From Chelatococcus sp. HY11 (GTDB taxonomy: Bacteria > Pseudomonadota > Alphaproteobacteria > Rhizobiales > Beijerinckiaceae): 64,000 nt of DNA. The translations under genes were made by a program, and so were the position numbers. The notes below the pieces were generated by a model, which saw only the letters and a list, made by a program, of their open reading frames with translations, was not told the origin of the DNA and made no database searches. Shown in pieces: positions 1 to 9,426 of this stretch. Position 1 is the stretch's first letter. Each line of letters begins with the position of its first letter. The stretch is from positions 2,046,001 through 2,110,000 of the forward strand of contig NZ_JAHBRX010000001.1 in assembly GCF_018398335.1 (NCBI RefSeq), read 5' to 3'.

Positions 1-325
1 CGAACATGTGGACGCCTTGCTCGCCTTCGTCCACGATTGGCCGCGCGAGCACCCGCTCGTCATTCACTGCTTCGCGGGCATCAGCCGTTCCACGGCCGCG
101 GCTCTCGTGTCGTTCTGTGCCCTGAACGCCAATCAGGACGCAGAAGAGGCGGCCAAGGCCTTGCGTCTGGCCTCCCCGTCCGCGACGCCGAATATCCGTT
201 TCATCGAGGTTGCCGATGCGCGCCTCGGCTATGAGGGACGACTGGTCGCCGCCACCAATGCCATCGGCCGCGGCTGCGAGGCGTTCGAGGGCGAGCCCTT
301 CGTCCTTCCGTTGCATAACGCCTGA
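1..325 (+). CDS. Tyrosine/dual-specificity phosphatase family protein, C-terminal part (5' end outside window)
   Basis: The reading frame is open from base 2, so the gene starts upstream of the window and only about the last 107 codons are seen. The P-loop HCFAGISRS (bases 65-91) fits the C-x5-R signature of cysteine phosphatases, with Cys as nucleophile and Arg binding phosphate. The family removes phosphate from tyrosine or related substrates; the substrate here cannot be told. A GTG at base 8 could be read as a start, but it would remove the general-acid region expected before the P-loop, so truncation by the window is more likely. The stop lies 14 bases before nadQ, on the same strand. 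Confidence 0.75.
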   Translation, partial: EHVDALLAFVHDWPREHPLVIHCFAGISRSTAAALVSFCALNANQDAEEAAKALRLASPSATPNIRFIEVADARLGYEGRLVAATNAIGRGCEAFEGEPFVLPLHNA

Positions 326-339
326 GCGCGAAGCGAGGT

Positions 340-1323
340 ATGGAGCCCTCCACCCCGTTGTCCACAGCCATCGAGATCGGCCTCGCGGCCGCGATCGTCG
401 TGGTCAAGGGAGATGTGCCGCAAATCCTCGTCGCACGTGGCGGCGATGCGACGCCGGGCCTGCCGTTCGGTGTCTTCGATCCGCTCGCCCATCGCACCTT
501 CGAGATCGGCCTCAGGGCCTGGGTGAAGGAGCAAACCGGCTTCAGCCTGGGCTATGTCGAGCAGCTCTATACCTTCGGTGATCGTGGCCGGCACGCCCGG
601 CGCGGCGATGGCGAGCCGCACGAGGTGTCGGTGGGCTATCTCGCGTTGACCCGCCTCGGCGCGGAGGCCAGCGAGGTGCCGACGACCGCACGCCTCCTGC
701 CCTGGTATCATTTTTTCCCCTGGGAAGACTGGCGCAGCGGCAAGCCCGAATGCCTCGCCGCGATCCTCCCGGCGCTCGATGAGTGGGCCGCCGACGCCAT
801 CGCCGACCGGGAGGAGATCGAGCGGCGCGGCCTGTCCCGCCGCGAGCGGCTGAAGCTCAGCTTCGGCACGGCAAGCATCCCCTGGGACGAGGAAAAGGCG
901 CTCGACCGCTATGAACTGCTCTATGAAGCCGGCCTTGTCGGGGAAGCGCTACGCGACGGGCGGCGGAGCGCCGAGGCGCGCGCTAGCTTGCCTCCGGCGG
1001 GCGAGATGATGCGCTACGACCACCGCCGCATTCTGGCGACCGCGATCAGCCGTCTGCGCGCCAAGCTCAAGTATCGACCGCTCATCTTCGAGCTGATGCC
1101 ACCCACTTTCACGCTGACCGCCCTGCAGCGCACCGTCGAGGCCATCGCCGGCCGGCACCTTCACAAGCAGAATTTCCGGCGCTTCGTAGAAGGCACCGCG
1201 CTCGTCGAGCCGACGGGCGACATGGCGCCGACGGCGGGGCGTCCGGCCGCCGTGTTTCGCTTCCGCCGCGAGGTGCTGCAGGAAAGGCCTTCGCTTGGCC
1301 TGCGCCTGGGCGGGCGGGGCTGA
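340..1323 (+). CDS. nadQ: NadQ-type transcriptional regulator of NAD synthesis (Nudix-like domain plus winged helix)
   Basis: This 327-residue protein resembles the alphaproteobacterial NAD regulator NadQ (COG4111). An N-terminal Nudix-like fold (about 10-160) is followed by a C-terminal winged-helix region (about 220-310) with an NrtR-like run containing LTALQRTVEAIAGR and NFRRF. The Nudix catalytic box is degraded: the stretch around residues 62-68 reads LRAWVKE where hydrolases have R-E-U-X-E-E, so the domain probably senses a nucleotide rather than cleaving it. NadQ is known as a repressor of nadABC in Rhizobiales. Here nadABC lies 19 kb away on the same strand, behind two palindromes that fit such a regulator. 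The ATG follows a GA-rich ribosome site (AAGCGAGG). Confidence 0.82.
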   Translation: MEPSTPLSTAIEIGLAAAIVVVKGDVPQILVARGGDATPGLPFGVFDPLAHRTFEIGLRAWVKEQTGFSLGYVEQLYTFGDRGRHARRGDGEPHEVSVGYLALTRLGAEASEVPTTARLLPWYHFFPWEDWRSGKPECLAAILPALDEWAADAIADREEIERRGLSRRERLKLSFGTASIPWDEEKALDRYELLYEAGLVGEALRDGRRSAEARASLPPAGEMMRYDHRRILATAISRLRAKLKYRPLIFELMPPTFTLTALQRTVEAIAGRHLHKQNFRRFVEGTALVEPTGDMAPTAGRPAAVFRFRREVLQERPSLGLRLGGRG

Positions 1324-1375
1324 CGCGGTGCACGGCGGCACCATGAATTTCGCGGGTTTGAGGTAGAACGAAGCC

Positions 1376-4150
1376 ATGGAATGGGTACTGCTCGGGCTCC
1401 TGATATTGGCCCTGCCGATCATGACGATCGCCAGTTTCATCATGGCGTTAGGCCTCAGGCAGCGCACGCGTCTCCTCGAGGAGAAGGTCGAGGGGCTGGA
1501 GCGGTCTCTCGCTCTCGGCGAACGCCCCGCGCAAGCACCAATCGTGCCCTCCCCGACGCAGGAAGAGTTGGAGCCGCCCGCAGAGGAAACGGCAGAGGCG
1601 CCGGAGGCAAAGGCGGACGCCGTCCCGCCGGAGCCCGCGCCTGAATCCGATGCTCCCGAATGGTCGCAAGCCGCCCGCGAGGACACCCCCGACGAACAGG
1701 CTGCAGCACCTGCGGAACCGCGGCCCGGTCTGGAGGAGCGGCCTGGCCTAGAAGAACGGCTTGGCTCGCGCTGGGCCGTGTGGGTCGGCGGCATCGCGCT
1801 GGCGCTCGGTGGTTTCCTGCTGGTGCGCTTTTCCGTCGAACAGGGCTATTTCGGCCCTGGCGTGCGCGTCATGGGCGCCGCCCTTCTCGCGCTCGCGCTG
1901 ATCGCCGCCGGCGAATGGTTTCGCCGGCGCGAGCGCGCGGAAGCGTTTGCGGGCATCCCCTCGGCGCATGTGCCAAGTGTGCTGACGGCGGCGGGAACCG
2001 CCTCGGCCTTCGCGACGGTCTATGCGTCCTACGCGCTCTACGACTTCATCAGCCCCGCGACAGCCTTCGTGCTGCTCGGCCTCGTCTCCCTGGCGACGTT
2101 GACGGCTTCGGTGCTGCATGGTCCGGCGCTGGCGGCTCTCGGGCTTCTCGCCGCCCTCGTCTCACCGCTTCTCGTCTCCACGGAGGAGCCCGAGCCCTGG
2201 GCGCTTGTCATCTATCTCCTCTTCCCCGTAGCGGCCTCCTATGCCCTCGCACGCTTGCGCCTGTGGAAATGGCTCGCGGTCTCGGCCGCGATAGGCGCCT
2301 CGCTCTGGGGCGCCTTCCTCGTGCTCGCCTTCACGACGGGTCATGCACCGGCCCTGCTGACGCATATCGTCCTCCAGGCCCTGCTCGCCGTCGCGCTTCT
2401 TGTCGTGGACCCGAACCGCGGCGTGGACGACGAGAGAGCCTACCCGGACAGGCTCGGCCTCTTGGTGCTGGTCGTCTTCGCGGCCCTGGCGGGGCTCGCC
2501 ATGACGGTATCGCTCGACGGCGGCACCCGCGCGCTCTTCGGCGGGATCATGGTCGCCCTCTACATGATGACCGCGGTCCGCATCGCGCCGGCAGCCGGCG
2601 CGGCCGCGCTCGCCGCCGCCATAGCCGGCGCCGGGCTCTTCCTCTGGCCCGTTGCCAGGGAAGCCCTCGCCGAACCGCAGAACGTGCTGCCCGGCGGCGC
2701 GGGCAGCGTGCCCATGCCCGAGGCGCTCAACCTCTATCTCACCTTCGCGATAGCCAGCGGCGCGGCCGTGGCGCTGGCGAGCCTCTGGCGTATCCTCGTC
2801 GGCGCACGCCTGCCCGTCGTGACGATCGCCTGCTACGCGGGCGCGGCGACGGTCGGGCCGCTTGCCCTTCTCGTCATCGCCTATTGGCGTGTCGCCGGTT
2901 TCGACAAGAGCATCCCCTTCGCCTTCGTCGCGGCCGCCCTTGGCCTTGCCGCGACCTATGCCGCGCGCCTGACGCGCTCACGGGAAACGGAAGCGCCGGT
3001 CCTGGCGCTCGGCACCGGCGCCTTTGCCTCCGCGGCCGTCGCGGCGCTGGCGCTCGGCCTCACCTTCGCGCTCGACAAGGGCATGCTGACGGTCGCCTTC
3101 GCGCTCGCGGCGATCGGCACCGCCTGGATCGGCTGGCTTTGCCGCATCCCGGCCCTGCGCTACGTCGTCGGCGCGATCGGCGCCCTTGTCCTCGGCCGCG
3201 TCATCTGGGACCCGGCCATCGCAGGCAGCGATCTGGGCACCACGCCGATCCTGAACTGGCTGCTCTGGGGCTATGGTGTGCCGGCGGTCAGCTTTGGCCT
3301 CGCCGCGGTCGTGCTGGCCCGGCATCGCCGGGACGCCATCACGCAGCTCTGCGAAAGCCTCTCGATCGTCTTCGCGGCGCTGCTCGTCTTCTTCCAGATC
3401 CGCCATGCGCTCAATGGCGGCGACATCCTGCGGGAATCCTCCAGCCTGATCGAGGCGGGTTTGATGGTGACATCGAGCCTGCTGTTCTCGCTGGTAATGG
3501 TGCGCTTCGACGCGCGCCGGAGGGACCCGGTCTATCGCATCGCTTCGCTGGCTTTCGGCGTTTTCTCGCTGGCCGTGTCCTTCGGCCTGCTGGCCGTCAT
3601 CGATAACCCGGCCTTCTCGGGCGATCCCATTCCGGGCGGGGCGATCTTCAACGGGCTTCTGCTGGGCTATCTCATCCCGGCGATCGCCGCCTTCGCGGTG
3701 GCCTGGTATGCGCGGCCGAGCAGACCGACGTGGTATGTCTACACCGCTGCCGGGCTCGGCCTCTTCCTGCATCTCCTCTATATGCTGCTTGAGATCCGGC
3801 GGCTGTTCCAGGGACCGGTGGTCAGCCTGTGGCGCATGACCAGCGAAACCGAGCTCTGGGTTTATTCCCTGGCGCTGCTCGCCATGGGGGTCCTGCTACT
3901 CGCCATCGGGCTTATCTGGCGGCTTCGGCTCGCCCGGCTTCTCTCCGGCGCCTATATACTGACCGCCGTGCTCAAGGTCTTCCTGGTCGACATGGCGAAT
4001 TTGGAGGGCGCGCTCAGGGCACTTTCCTTCATCGGGCTCGGCCTCGTCCTGGTCGGCATCGGCCTAGCCTACCAGAAGCTTCTCCTGAGGGCACGCCCTC
4101 ATAATCCCATGCCACAGCCAGGCACGCAGCCGCCCGCGCCGCCGCAATAA
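1376..4150 (+). CDS. DUF2339 family large multi-spanning membrane protein
   Basis: This 924-residue protein starts with one membrane helix (about 1-25), then a short coiled coil ([12 protein letters not shown]) and a Pro/Glu/Ala-rich acidic linker to about residue 125. From about residue 135 it runs through many consecutive hydrophobic helices, more than twenty by eye, to a Pro-rich tail. This is the layout of the DUF2339 family, whose function is not established; a role in envelope or transport is only a guess. The linker ends in a duplicated RPGLEE hexapeptide (18-bp units at 1721-1738 and 1739-1756). Lengths around 900 residues are usual. The ribosome site is weak. Confidence 0.85.
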   Translation: MEWVLLGLLILALPIMTIASFIMALGLRQRTRLLEEKVEGLERSLALGERPAQAPIVPSPTQEELEPPAEETAEAPEAKADAVPPEPAPESDAPEWSQAAREDTPDEQAAAPAEPRPGLEERPGLEERLGSRWAVWVGGIALALGGFLLVRFSVEQGYFGPGVRVMGAALLALALIAAGEWFRRRERAEAFAGIPSAHVPSVLTAAGTASAFATVYASYALYDFISPATAFVLLGLVSLATLTASVLHGPALAALGLLAALVSPLLVSTEEPEPWALVIYLLFPVAASYALARLRLWKWLAVSAAIGASLWGAFLVLAFTTGHAPALLTHIVLQALLAVALLVVDPNRGVDDERAYPDRLGLLVLVVFAALAGLAMTVSLDGGTRALFGGIMVALYMMTAVRIAPAAGAAALAAAIAGAGLFLWPVAREALAEPQNVLPGGAGSVPMPEALNLYLTFAIASGAAVALASLWRILVGARLPVVTIACYAGAATVGPLALLVIAYWRVAGFDKSIPFAFVAAALGLAATYAARLTRSRETEAPVLALGTGAFASAAVAALALGLTFALDKGMLTVAFALAAIGTAWIGWLCRIPALRYVVGAIGALVLGRVIWDPAIAGSDLGTTPILNWLLWGYGVPAVSFGLAAVVLARHRRDAITQLCESLSIVFAALLVFFQIRHALNGGDILRESSSLIEAGLMVTSSLLFSLVMVRFDARRRDPVYRIASLAFGVFSLAVSFGLLAVIDNPAFSGDPIPGGAIFNGLLLGYLIPAIAAFAVAWYARPSRPTWYVYTAAGLGLFLHLLYMLLEIRRLFQGPVVSLWRMTSETELWVYSLALLAMGVLLLAIGLIWRLRLARLLSGAYILTAVLKVFLVDMANLEGALRALSFIGLGLVLVGIGLAYQKLLLRARPHNPMPQPGTQPPAPPQ
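1721..1764 (+). repeat. In-frame 18-bp tandem repeat (RPGLEE x2 plus partial copy)
   Basis: Two diverged 18-bp units at 1721-1738 and 1739-1756 encode RPGLEE twice. A partial third unit (RLG) follows. They lie in the acidic linker of the DUF2339 protein, just before the membrane domain. The unit length keeps the reading frame, as in the nadA and ispE repeats. Confidence 0.8.
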
Positions 4151-4179
4151 TGCCGCGTGGACCAGCGACAAGGTGGAAC

Positions 4180-4204
4180 GGCTCCAAGCTTGCAACTTGG
4201 GGCC
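4180..4204 (+). terminator. Stem-loop between the DUF2339 gene and xseB
   Basis: GGCTCCAAG (4180-4188) and CTTGGGGCC (4196-4204) form a 9-bp stem with one G-U pair and a 7-base loop. There is no U-run after it, so it could be a weak or Rho-assisted terminator, or an mRNA processing hairpin, ahead of the xseB-dxs unit. Confidence 0.4.
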
Positions 4205-4226
4205 TAAACGGGCGATAACGCGCACC

Positions 4227-4511
4227 ATGACCAAAGACGTTTCCAAGGATCCATCCCCTCGCGCTGCCAACCAGGCCGACCTTGCCGCCCTTCCTTTCGA
4301 GCGGGCGCTGGCCGAGCTGGAGCAGATCGTCGCGCGCCTCGAGCGAGGCGATGTGGCGCTTGAGGAATCGCTCACCATCTATGAGCGTGGCGAGGCTCTG
4401 AAGGCGCATTGCGAGGCCCTGCTCCGACGGGCCGAGCAGCGCATCGAGAAGATTACCCTGTCGTCCGACGGGCGCGCGACGGGTACGGAACCGCTCGACG
4501 TCGAGACATAA
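4227..4511 (+). CDS. xseB: Exodeoxyribonuclease VII small subunit
   Basis: The 94-residue product matches XseB, the small helical subunit that binds XseA in exonuclease VII, a single-strand-specific nuclease of the cytoplasm. The core [18 protein letters not shown], followed by [18 protein letters not shown], is the family signature. I chose the ATG at 4227 (MTKDVSKD): the frame is open further upstream, but that part has no family similarity and overlaps the stem-loop at 4180-4204. dxs follows 57 bases downstream, and xseB-dxs adjacency is common in alphaproteobacteria. The large subunit gene is not in the window. Confidence 0.93.
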   Translation: MTKDVSKDPSPRAANQADLAALPFERALAELEQIVARLERGDVALEESLTIYERGEALKAHCEALLRRAEQRIEKITLSSDGRATGTEPLDVET

Positions 4512-4568
4512 CCAGTCGTCCGACCGGATCGCCCTCCCTTCCAGCCAGGCGGGCCGATCGTTTTTTGC

Positions 4569-6515
4569 GTGAGGACCATCGCCGTGCCGGCAGCCACCCC
4601 ACTTCTGGACACGATCGCCCTGCCCGAGGACCTCAGGCGCTTGCCTGACTCGGCCCTGCGACAGGTCGCCGACGAGTTGCGGCAGGAGACGATCAGCGCC
4701 GTCTCGATCACCGGCGGCCATCTCGGCGCGGGCCTCGGCGTCGTCGAATTGACTGTCGCGCTCCATCACGTGTTCGACACGCCGCGAGACCGGATCATCT
4801 GGGACGTCGGCCATCAGGCCTATCCGCACAAGATCCTGACCGGACGGCGCGATCGCATCCGAACCTTGCGCAAGCCCGGCGGGCTTTCCGGCTTCACCCG
4901 CCGCTCCGAGAGCGAGTACGACCCCTTCGGCGCCGCCCATTCCTCGACCTCGATTTCCGCCGGCCTCGGCATGGCCGTCGCGCAGACGCTTGACGATGCG
5001 GGCGGCAAGGTCGCGGGTGAAAAGCCGCGCAACGTGGTCGCCGTCATCGGCGACGGGGCCATGTCGGCGGGCATGGCCTATGAGGCGATGAACAATGCCG
5101 GCGCCATGAACGCGCGGCTCATCGTCATCCTCAACGACAACGACATGTCGATCGCGCCGCCGGCCGGCGCCATGTCGGCCTATCTCGCGCGCCTCGTCTC
5201 CGGTGGTACCTACCGCTCCATCCGCGAGGTCGGCAAACAGCTCGCCCGTCACCTGCCGAAGTTCCTCTATGAAAAGGCACAGCGCGCCGAGGAGTTCGCG
5301 CGTGGGTTCTGGACCGGCGGCACGCTTTTCGAAGAGCTCGGCTTCTATTATGTCGGCCCGATCGACGGCCACAACCTCGACCATCTCCTGCCGGTGCTGC
5401 GCAACGCGCGCGACGCGACCTCCGGGCCGATCCTCGTCCACGTGGTTACCCAGAAGGGCAAGGGCTACGCGCCGGCCGAGGCCTCGGCCGACAAATACCA
5501 TGGAGTCGGGACCTTCGATGTCGTCACCGGCGTCCAGGCCAAGCCCAAGAGCAACGCGCCCGCCTATACCAAGGTCTTCGCGGAGAGCTTGATCGCGGCC
5601 GCCCGCGCGGATGAGAAGATCGTCGCCGTCACCGCCGCGATGCCGTCGGGCACGGGGCTCGATCTGTTCGGCCAGGCCTTCCCGACGCGCACCTTCGACG
5701 TCGGCATCGCCGAGCAGCATGCGGTCACTTTCGCGGCCGGCCTCGCGACGGAAGGCTACAAGCCCTTTTGCGCCATATATTCCACCTTCCTGCAGCGCGC
5801 CTATGACCAGGTGGTCCACGACGTCTCCATCCAGAAGCTGCCGGTGCGCTTCGCCATCGATCGCGCCGGCCTCGTGGGCGCCGACGGCGCGACTCATGCC
5901 GGCTCGTTCGACATCGCCTTCCTCGGCTGCCTGCCCGACATGGTGGTGATGGCCGCCGCCGACGAGGCGGAACTCGTCCATATGGTCGCAACCGCCGCCG
6001 CCTACGACGAGGGGCCGATCGCCTTCCGCTACCCGCGCGGCGATGGCGTGGGCGTCGACATGCCGGAGAAGGGCGTGCCGCTCCTCATCGGAAAAGGACG
6101 CGTCCTGCGCGAAGGTACGCGCGTCGCGCTGTTGTCGCTCGGCACGCGGCTCGCCGATTCCCTGAAGGCGGCCGAGATTCTCGAGGCGCGCGGCATCTCC
6201 ACGACCGTCGCCGACGCGCGTTTCGCCAAGCCGCTGGATCTCGACCTGATCCGCCGGCTCGCCCACGCGCATGAATGCCTCGTCACCATCGAGGAAGGCT
6301 CCGTCGGCGGCTTCGGCGCCTTCGTGCTGCAGAGCCTCGCCGCCGAAGGCGCGCTCGACCGTGGCCTGAAGGTGCGCACCCTCACGCTGCCCGACGCCTA
6401 TATCGACCACGGCAGGCCGGAGGCGATGTACGCGGATGCGGGCCTCGATGCGGCGGGTATCGTTGCGCAGGTGTTCGCGGCGCTCGGGCAGGCCGAGGTG
6501 GCGCGCAGCGCGTGA
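4569..6515 (+). CDS. dxs: 1-deoxy-D-xylulose-5-phosphate synthase
   Basis: DXS condenses pyruvate with glyceraldehyde 3-phosphate, using thiamine diphosphate, in the first step of the MEP isoprenoid pathway. The 648-residue length is normal. The thiamine diphosphate motif [18 protein letters not shown] is near residues 160-177, the early motif is [15 protein letters not shown], and the pyrimidine-domain segment [17 protein letters not shown] is near 377-393. The start is uncertain: GTG at 4569 gives a short leader, and GTG at 4584 is also possible; neither has a strong ribosome site. ispE, in the same pathway, is at 37-38 kb. The usual downstream partner tlyA is here separated by vapBC and a permease gene. 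Confidence 0.96.
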   Translation: MRTIAVPAATPLLDTIALPEDLRRLPDSALRQVADELRQETISAVSITGGHLGAGLGVVELTVALHHVFDTPRDRIIWDVGHQAYPHKILTGRRDRIRTLRKPGGLSGFTRRSESEYDPFGAAHSSTSISAGLGMAVAQTLDDAGGKVAGEKPRNVVAVIGDGAMSAGMAYEAMNNAGAMNARLIVILNDNDMSIAPPAGAMSAYLARLVSGGTYRSIREVGKQLARHLPKFLYEKAQRAEEFARGFWTGGTLFEELGFYYVGPIDGHNLDHLLPVLRNARDATSGPILVHVVTQKGKGYAPAEASADKYHGVGTFDVVTGVQAKPKSNAPAYTKVFAESLIAAARADEKIVAVTAAMPSGTGLDLFGQAFPTRTFDVGIAEQHAVTFAAGLATEGYKPFCAIYSTFLQRAYDQVVHDVSIQKLPVRFAIDRAGLVGADGATHAGSFDIAFLGCLPDMVVMAAADEAELVHMVATAAAYDEGPIAFRYPRGDGVGVDMPEKGVPLLIGKGRVLREGTRVALLSLGTRLADSLKAAEILEARGISTTVADARFAKPLDLDLIRRLAHAHECLVTIEEGSVGGFGAFVLQSLAAEGALDRGLKVRTLTLPDAYIDHGRPEAMYADAGLDAAGIVAQVFAALGQAEVARSA

Positions 6516-6624
6516 GGATACAGGGATGGCCACGCGGCATCGCCCACGTCCGCAGCCACTCCTCCCAACTTGCAATGTCTTGCCTCACGCTCCATTCTTC
6601 CTCTCCGGCACGAGGAAGAAAGCC

Positions 6625-6879
6625 ATGGCCCTCAACATCAAATCCGCTGAGACCGAGCGGCTTGCCCGCGATGTTGCGGCCCTGACCGGCGATACGATTA
6701 CGGAAGCCGTGCGCAAGGGCCTTCTCTTGTTGCAGGAGGAGGCGCGTTCCGCGCGTGAGGCCGAGATTGAGCGCAAGATGCAGGCGATCCGCGACATTCA
6801 GGAGCGCGTGCGGAAGAAGCTTGGTGGTCAGAAACTCGTCATCACCAAAGACGATTTCGACGCCCTATGGGATGAGTAG
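6625..6879 (+). CDS. vapB: VapB-family antitoxin (type II toxin-antitoxin)
   Basis: The 84-residue protein MALNIKSAETERLARDVAALTG... belongs to the Rv0623/PSK-type VapB antitoxins. It has a short DNA-binding N-terminal part (LNIKSAETERLAR) and a charged helical C-terminal tail (about 40-84, ending DDFDALWDE) that would wrap the PIN toxin. The ATG at 6625 follows GAGGAAG with good spacing; the longer frame upstream looks like noise. Such antitoxins usually repress their own operon. The partner vapC starts 18 bases downstream but is broken, so VapB now has no intact cognate here. The pair sits between dxs and tlyA, genes often adjacent in relatives. Confidence 0.85.
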   Translation: MALNIKSAETERLARDVAALTGDTITEAVRKGLLLLQEEARSAREAEIERKMQAIRDIQERVRKKLGGQKLVITKDDFDALWDE

Positions 6880-6897
6880 CCAAGGTCGCCCGATACC

Positions 6898-7292
6898 ATG
6901 ATCGTCGTCGATTCTTCAGCGCTGATCGCCATCCTGCTGAATGAGGACGGCGCGTTGGACTATATGCGGATATTGATGACATCTGCTGTCGGCCTGTCGG
7001 CTTTCACGTGGTTCGAAGCACGCACAGAGTTGTGGCGTTCGCGTGATCCATCGCTTGTGGAAGATCTCGACACACTCTTCGACTAGTTGAGCGCGACGCT
7101 CCACCCGTTTGATAAGCTTCAATCGGAAGCTGCCTTCAAAGCCTACCAGACGTATGGCAAGGGAGCCATCCAGCTAAGCTCAATCTCGGAGACTGCGCAT
7201 CCTACGCCCTCGCCATATCCCTCGATGCCCCCTTGCTCTATAAGGGCAATGATTTCGCAAAGACCGACGTGCGCAGCGCGCTTACGGACTGA
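6898..7292 (+). pseudogene. vapC: VapC-family PIN-domain toxin, inactivated by a stop codon and a frameshift
   Basis: The start is a normal VapC N-terminus (MIVVDSSALIAILLNEDGA, with the first PIN aspartate) and continues to a TAG at 7084-7086. Readthrough in the same frame gives [21 protein letters not shown], typical VapC sequence. Near 7162-7167 one base is missing. In the shifted frame the family C-terminus follows ([16 protein letters not shown], then [12 protein letters not shown]) to a TGA at 7290-7292. So one nonsense mutation and one 1-base deletion separate this from a full-length toxin of about 130 residues, with the PIN acidic residues still recognisable. VapC toxins are RNases that cut tRNA or rRNA. 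The good preservation implies recent inactivation. Confidence 0.88.
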
Positions 7293-7380
7293 TAAGCATA
7301 TTAGCGGATAGTGCCCGGATCGAACGAACGGTCCTGAACCGCACCGCAACGGCCGGATGGCCCATCATGAACGAGACACC

Positions 7381-8676
7381 ATGAACGCGTGGCTCCGCTC
7401 CCTCGCGGTCTATTCGGACCCGCGCATCATCGCCATCCTGTTCCTGGGCTTTTCCTCGGGCCTGCCCTTGTCGCTCGTCTACGGCACCCTGTCGGCGTGG
7501 CTGGCGGAGGCCGGCGTGTCGATGACGATGATCGGCCTGTTCTCCTGGGCCTCCACGGCTTACGGCTTCAAATGGCTGTGGTCGCCACTGGTGGACCGTC
7601 TGCCTATCCCTGTGCTCACCGGCCTGCTCGGCCAGCGCCGCGCCTGGATGATTGTCGCGCAGGCGCTGACGGCGCTTTGTATGATCGGGCTCGGCTCAAG
7701 CGATCCCGCGCATAACCTCCTGGCGACCGCAGGCTGGGCCGTGGCGCTCGCCTTCGCCTCCGCCACGCAGGACATCGTCATCGACGCCTACCGGGTCGAG
7801 AGCCTGAAGCAGAAGGAGCTCGGCGCCGGCGCGGGCAATATCGTGCTCGGCTATCGCCTCGGGATGATCGTGTCCGGCGGCGGCGCGCTGGTGCTGGCGG
7901 AGCTCTTCGGCTGGTTCACCGCCTATGCTGCGATGGCGGCGTTAATGGGCATCGGCGTGATCACCGTCCTCTTAAGCCGGGAGCCGGCGCGCCCGGACGT
8001 CGAGGAAACCTCCCTGTCCGCCGATCCGCTGGGGTGGATTCGCAGCGCCGTCGTCGCGCCGCTCGCCGATTTCGCGCAGCGGCCGCATTGGGTCGCGATC
8101 CTCCTCTTCATCGCGCTCTACAAATACGGCGACGCGCTGATCGGCGTGATGGCCAATCCCTTTTATCTCGCGATCGGCTTCACCAAGGCGGAGATCGGGC
8201 TCGTCTCGAAGTCCTATGGCGTGATCATGACGATCGCCGGCGGCCTCATCGGCGGTGTCGTCGTCGCGCGGCTCGGCATCATGCGCGCGCTCCTCATCTG
8301 TGGCATCCTGCAGGCGGCCAGCAATCTCGTCTTCGTCGTGCAGGCCATGGTCGGCGCCAATCTCTCGGTGTTCATCGTGACGATGAGTGTCGAGAACCTG
8401 GCTGGCGGCATGGGAACAGCGGCCTTCGTCGCCTATCTCTCCTCGCTCTGCAACGTGGCCTATACGGCGACGCAATACGCGCTCGTCAGTTCTTTCATGG
8501 CCTTCACGCGAACCATTTTCGCCTCCGGCGGCGGCTGGCTCGCGGACCAGGTGGACTGGACGACCTATTTCCTGATCTCGACGGCAGCCGCCCTGCCGGG
8601 CCTTGCCCTGCTCTTGTGGATGATGCGCGCCTTCCCCACCGGCCAGACGGCCGGCATGGCGCCGGGACGCGCCTGA
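7381..8676 (+). CDS. AmpG-like muropeptide permease (major facilitator superfamily)
   Basis: The 431-residue protein has about twelve hydrophobic helices. It resembles AmpG, which imports anhydromuropeptides for peptidoglycan recycling at the inner membrane. Supporting segments are LFLGFSSGLPLSLVYGTLSAWL, the loop after helix 2 with GFKWLWSPLVDRLPIP, and ATQDIVIDAYRVE, close to the AmpG TQDIvvDaYr signature. I prefer the ATG at 7381 (MNAWLRSLAVYSDPR) to the one at 7357, because family homology begins there; ribosome sites are weak for both. E. coli AmpG is longer by C-terminal helices. It is separated from tlyA by 13 bases and probably cotranscribed. Confidence 0.82.
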   Translation: MNAWLRSLAVYSDPRIIAILFLGFSSGLPLSLVYGTLSAWLAEAGVSMTMIGLFSWASTAYGFKWLWSPLVDRLPIPVLTGLLGQRRAWMIVAQALTALCMIGLGSSDPAHNLLATAGWAVALAFASATQDIVIDAYRVESLKQKELGAGAGNIVLGYRLGMIVSGGGALVLAELFGWFTAYAAMAALMGIGVITVLLSREPARPDVEETSLSADPLGWIRSAVVAPLADFAQRPHWVAILLFIALYKYGDALIGVMANPFYLAIGFTKAEIGLVSKSYGVIMTIAGGLIGGVVVARLGIMRALLICGILQAASNLVFVVQAMVGANLSVFIVTMSVENLAGGMGTAAFVAYLSSLCNVAYTATQYALVSSFMAFTRTIFASGGGWLADQVDWTTYFLISTAAALPGLALLLWMMRAFPTGQTAGMAPGRA

Positions 8677-8689
8677 GCGGGCGACGGTC

Positions 8690-9424
8690 ATGGCGGGTGA
8701 GAAGACAAGAGCGGACAAGCTCCTGGTCGAACGAGGCTTCTTCGAGACGCGGGCGAGGGCGCAAGCCGCCATTGCCGCGGGCCTCGTCACCGCCAATGGC
8801 ATCACCGTACGCAAGCCCTCCGACGGCCTCGCGCCGGATGCGGCCATCACGGCGAGCGCGCCACATCCCTATGTGTCGCGCGGCGGGGTGAAGCTTGAAG
8901 CGGGGCTGGAGGCCTTCGCCCTCTCGCCGACCGGGCGGATCTGTCTCGACGTCGGCGCCTCGACCGGAGGCTTCACGGAGGTGCTGCTCGGCCGTGGCGC
9001 CTTGAAGGTCTATGCCGTCGACGTGGGGCATGGCCAACTGCATCCGAGCGTGGCGTCCAATCCCCGTGTCGTCTCGATGGAAGGGACCGATGCGCGCAAA
9101 CTCACGCGTGAGGCGGTGCCCGAGCCCGTGGGCCTTGTTGTCGCGGATGTCAGCTTCATCTCGCTCCGGCTGGTGCTGCCGCCGGTCATGCCCCTGCTCG
9201 CCGACGAAGCGGCACTTGTGGCGCTGGTGAAGCCCCAGTTCGAGGCCGGGCGCGCGCATGTGGTGAAGGGCATCGTGCGCGATCCCGCCATTCACGCCCG
9301 CGTCTGCGATGAGATCGCGGATTTTGTCAGCGGGCTCGGCTTCGATGTATTGGGGCTGATCCCCTCGCCGATCGCCGGCGGCGACGGCAACCGTGAATTC
9401 CTCATCGGCGCGCGCCGGAGATAG
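8690..9424 (+). CDS. tlyA: TlyA-family S4/FtsJ-domain rRNA methyltransferase
   Basis: The 244-residue protein has an N-terminal S4 RNA-binding domain (about 5-65; RADKLLVERGFFETRARAQAAI) and a Rossmann-type FtsJ methyltransferase domain. The SAM motif DVGASTGGFTEVLL is at about 85-98, with VVADVSFISL and ALVKPQFEAGR further on. TlyA family members 2'-O-methylate ribosomal RNA; some were first named hemolysins. The gene lies 2 bases before the TrmA/RumA homologue, so the two RNA methyltransferases are probably cotranscribed. Confidence 0.93.
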   Translation: MAGEKTRADKLLVERGFFETRARAQAAIAAGLVTANGITVRKPSDGLAPDAAITASAPHPYVSRGGVKLEAGLEAFALSPTGRICLDVGASTGGFTEVLLGRGALKVYAVDVGHGQLHPSVASNPRVVSMEGTDARKLTREAVPEPVGLVVADVSFISLRLVLPPVMPLLADEAALVALVKPQFEAGRAHVVKGIVRDPAIHARVCDEIADFVSGLGFDVLGLIPSPIAGGDGNREFLIGARRR

Positions 9425-9426
9425 CC

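Noticed and set aside
4569-6515. Possible thiamine riboswitch or other leader for dxs
   Set aside because: Only 57 bases separate xseB and dxs, and I see no riboswitch core.
4029-6575. 848-codon open frame on the minus strand opposite dxs and xseB
   Set aside because: It is a shadow of high-GC coding sequence: low-complexity Arg/Gly/Asp-rich product, no family similarity, and dxs and xseB on the other strand are certain.
7322-7339. GAAC repeats upstream of the AmpG-like gene as a LexA box
   Set aside because: Spacing between GAAC copies is 6 or 10 bases, not the required 7.
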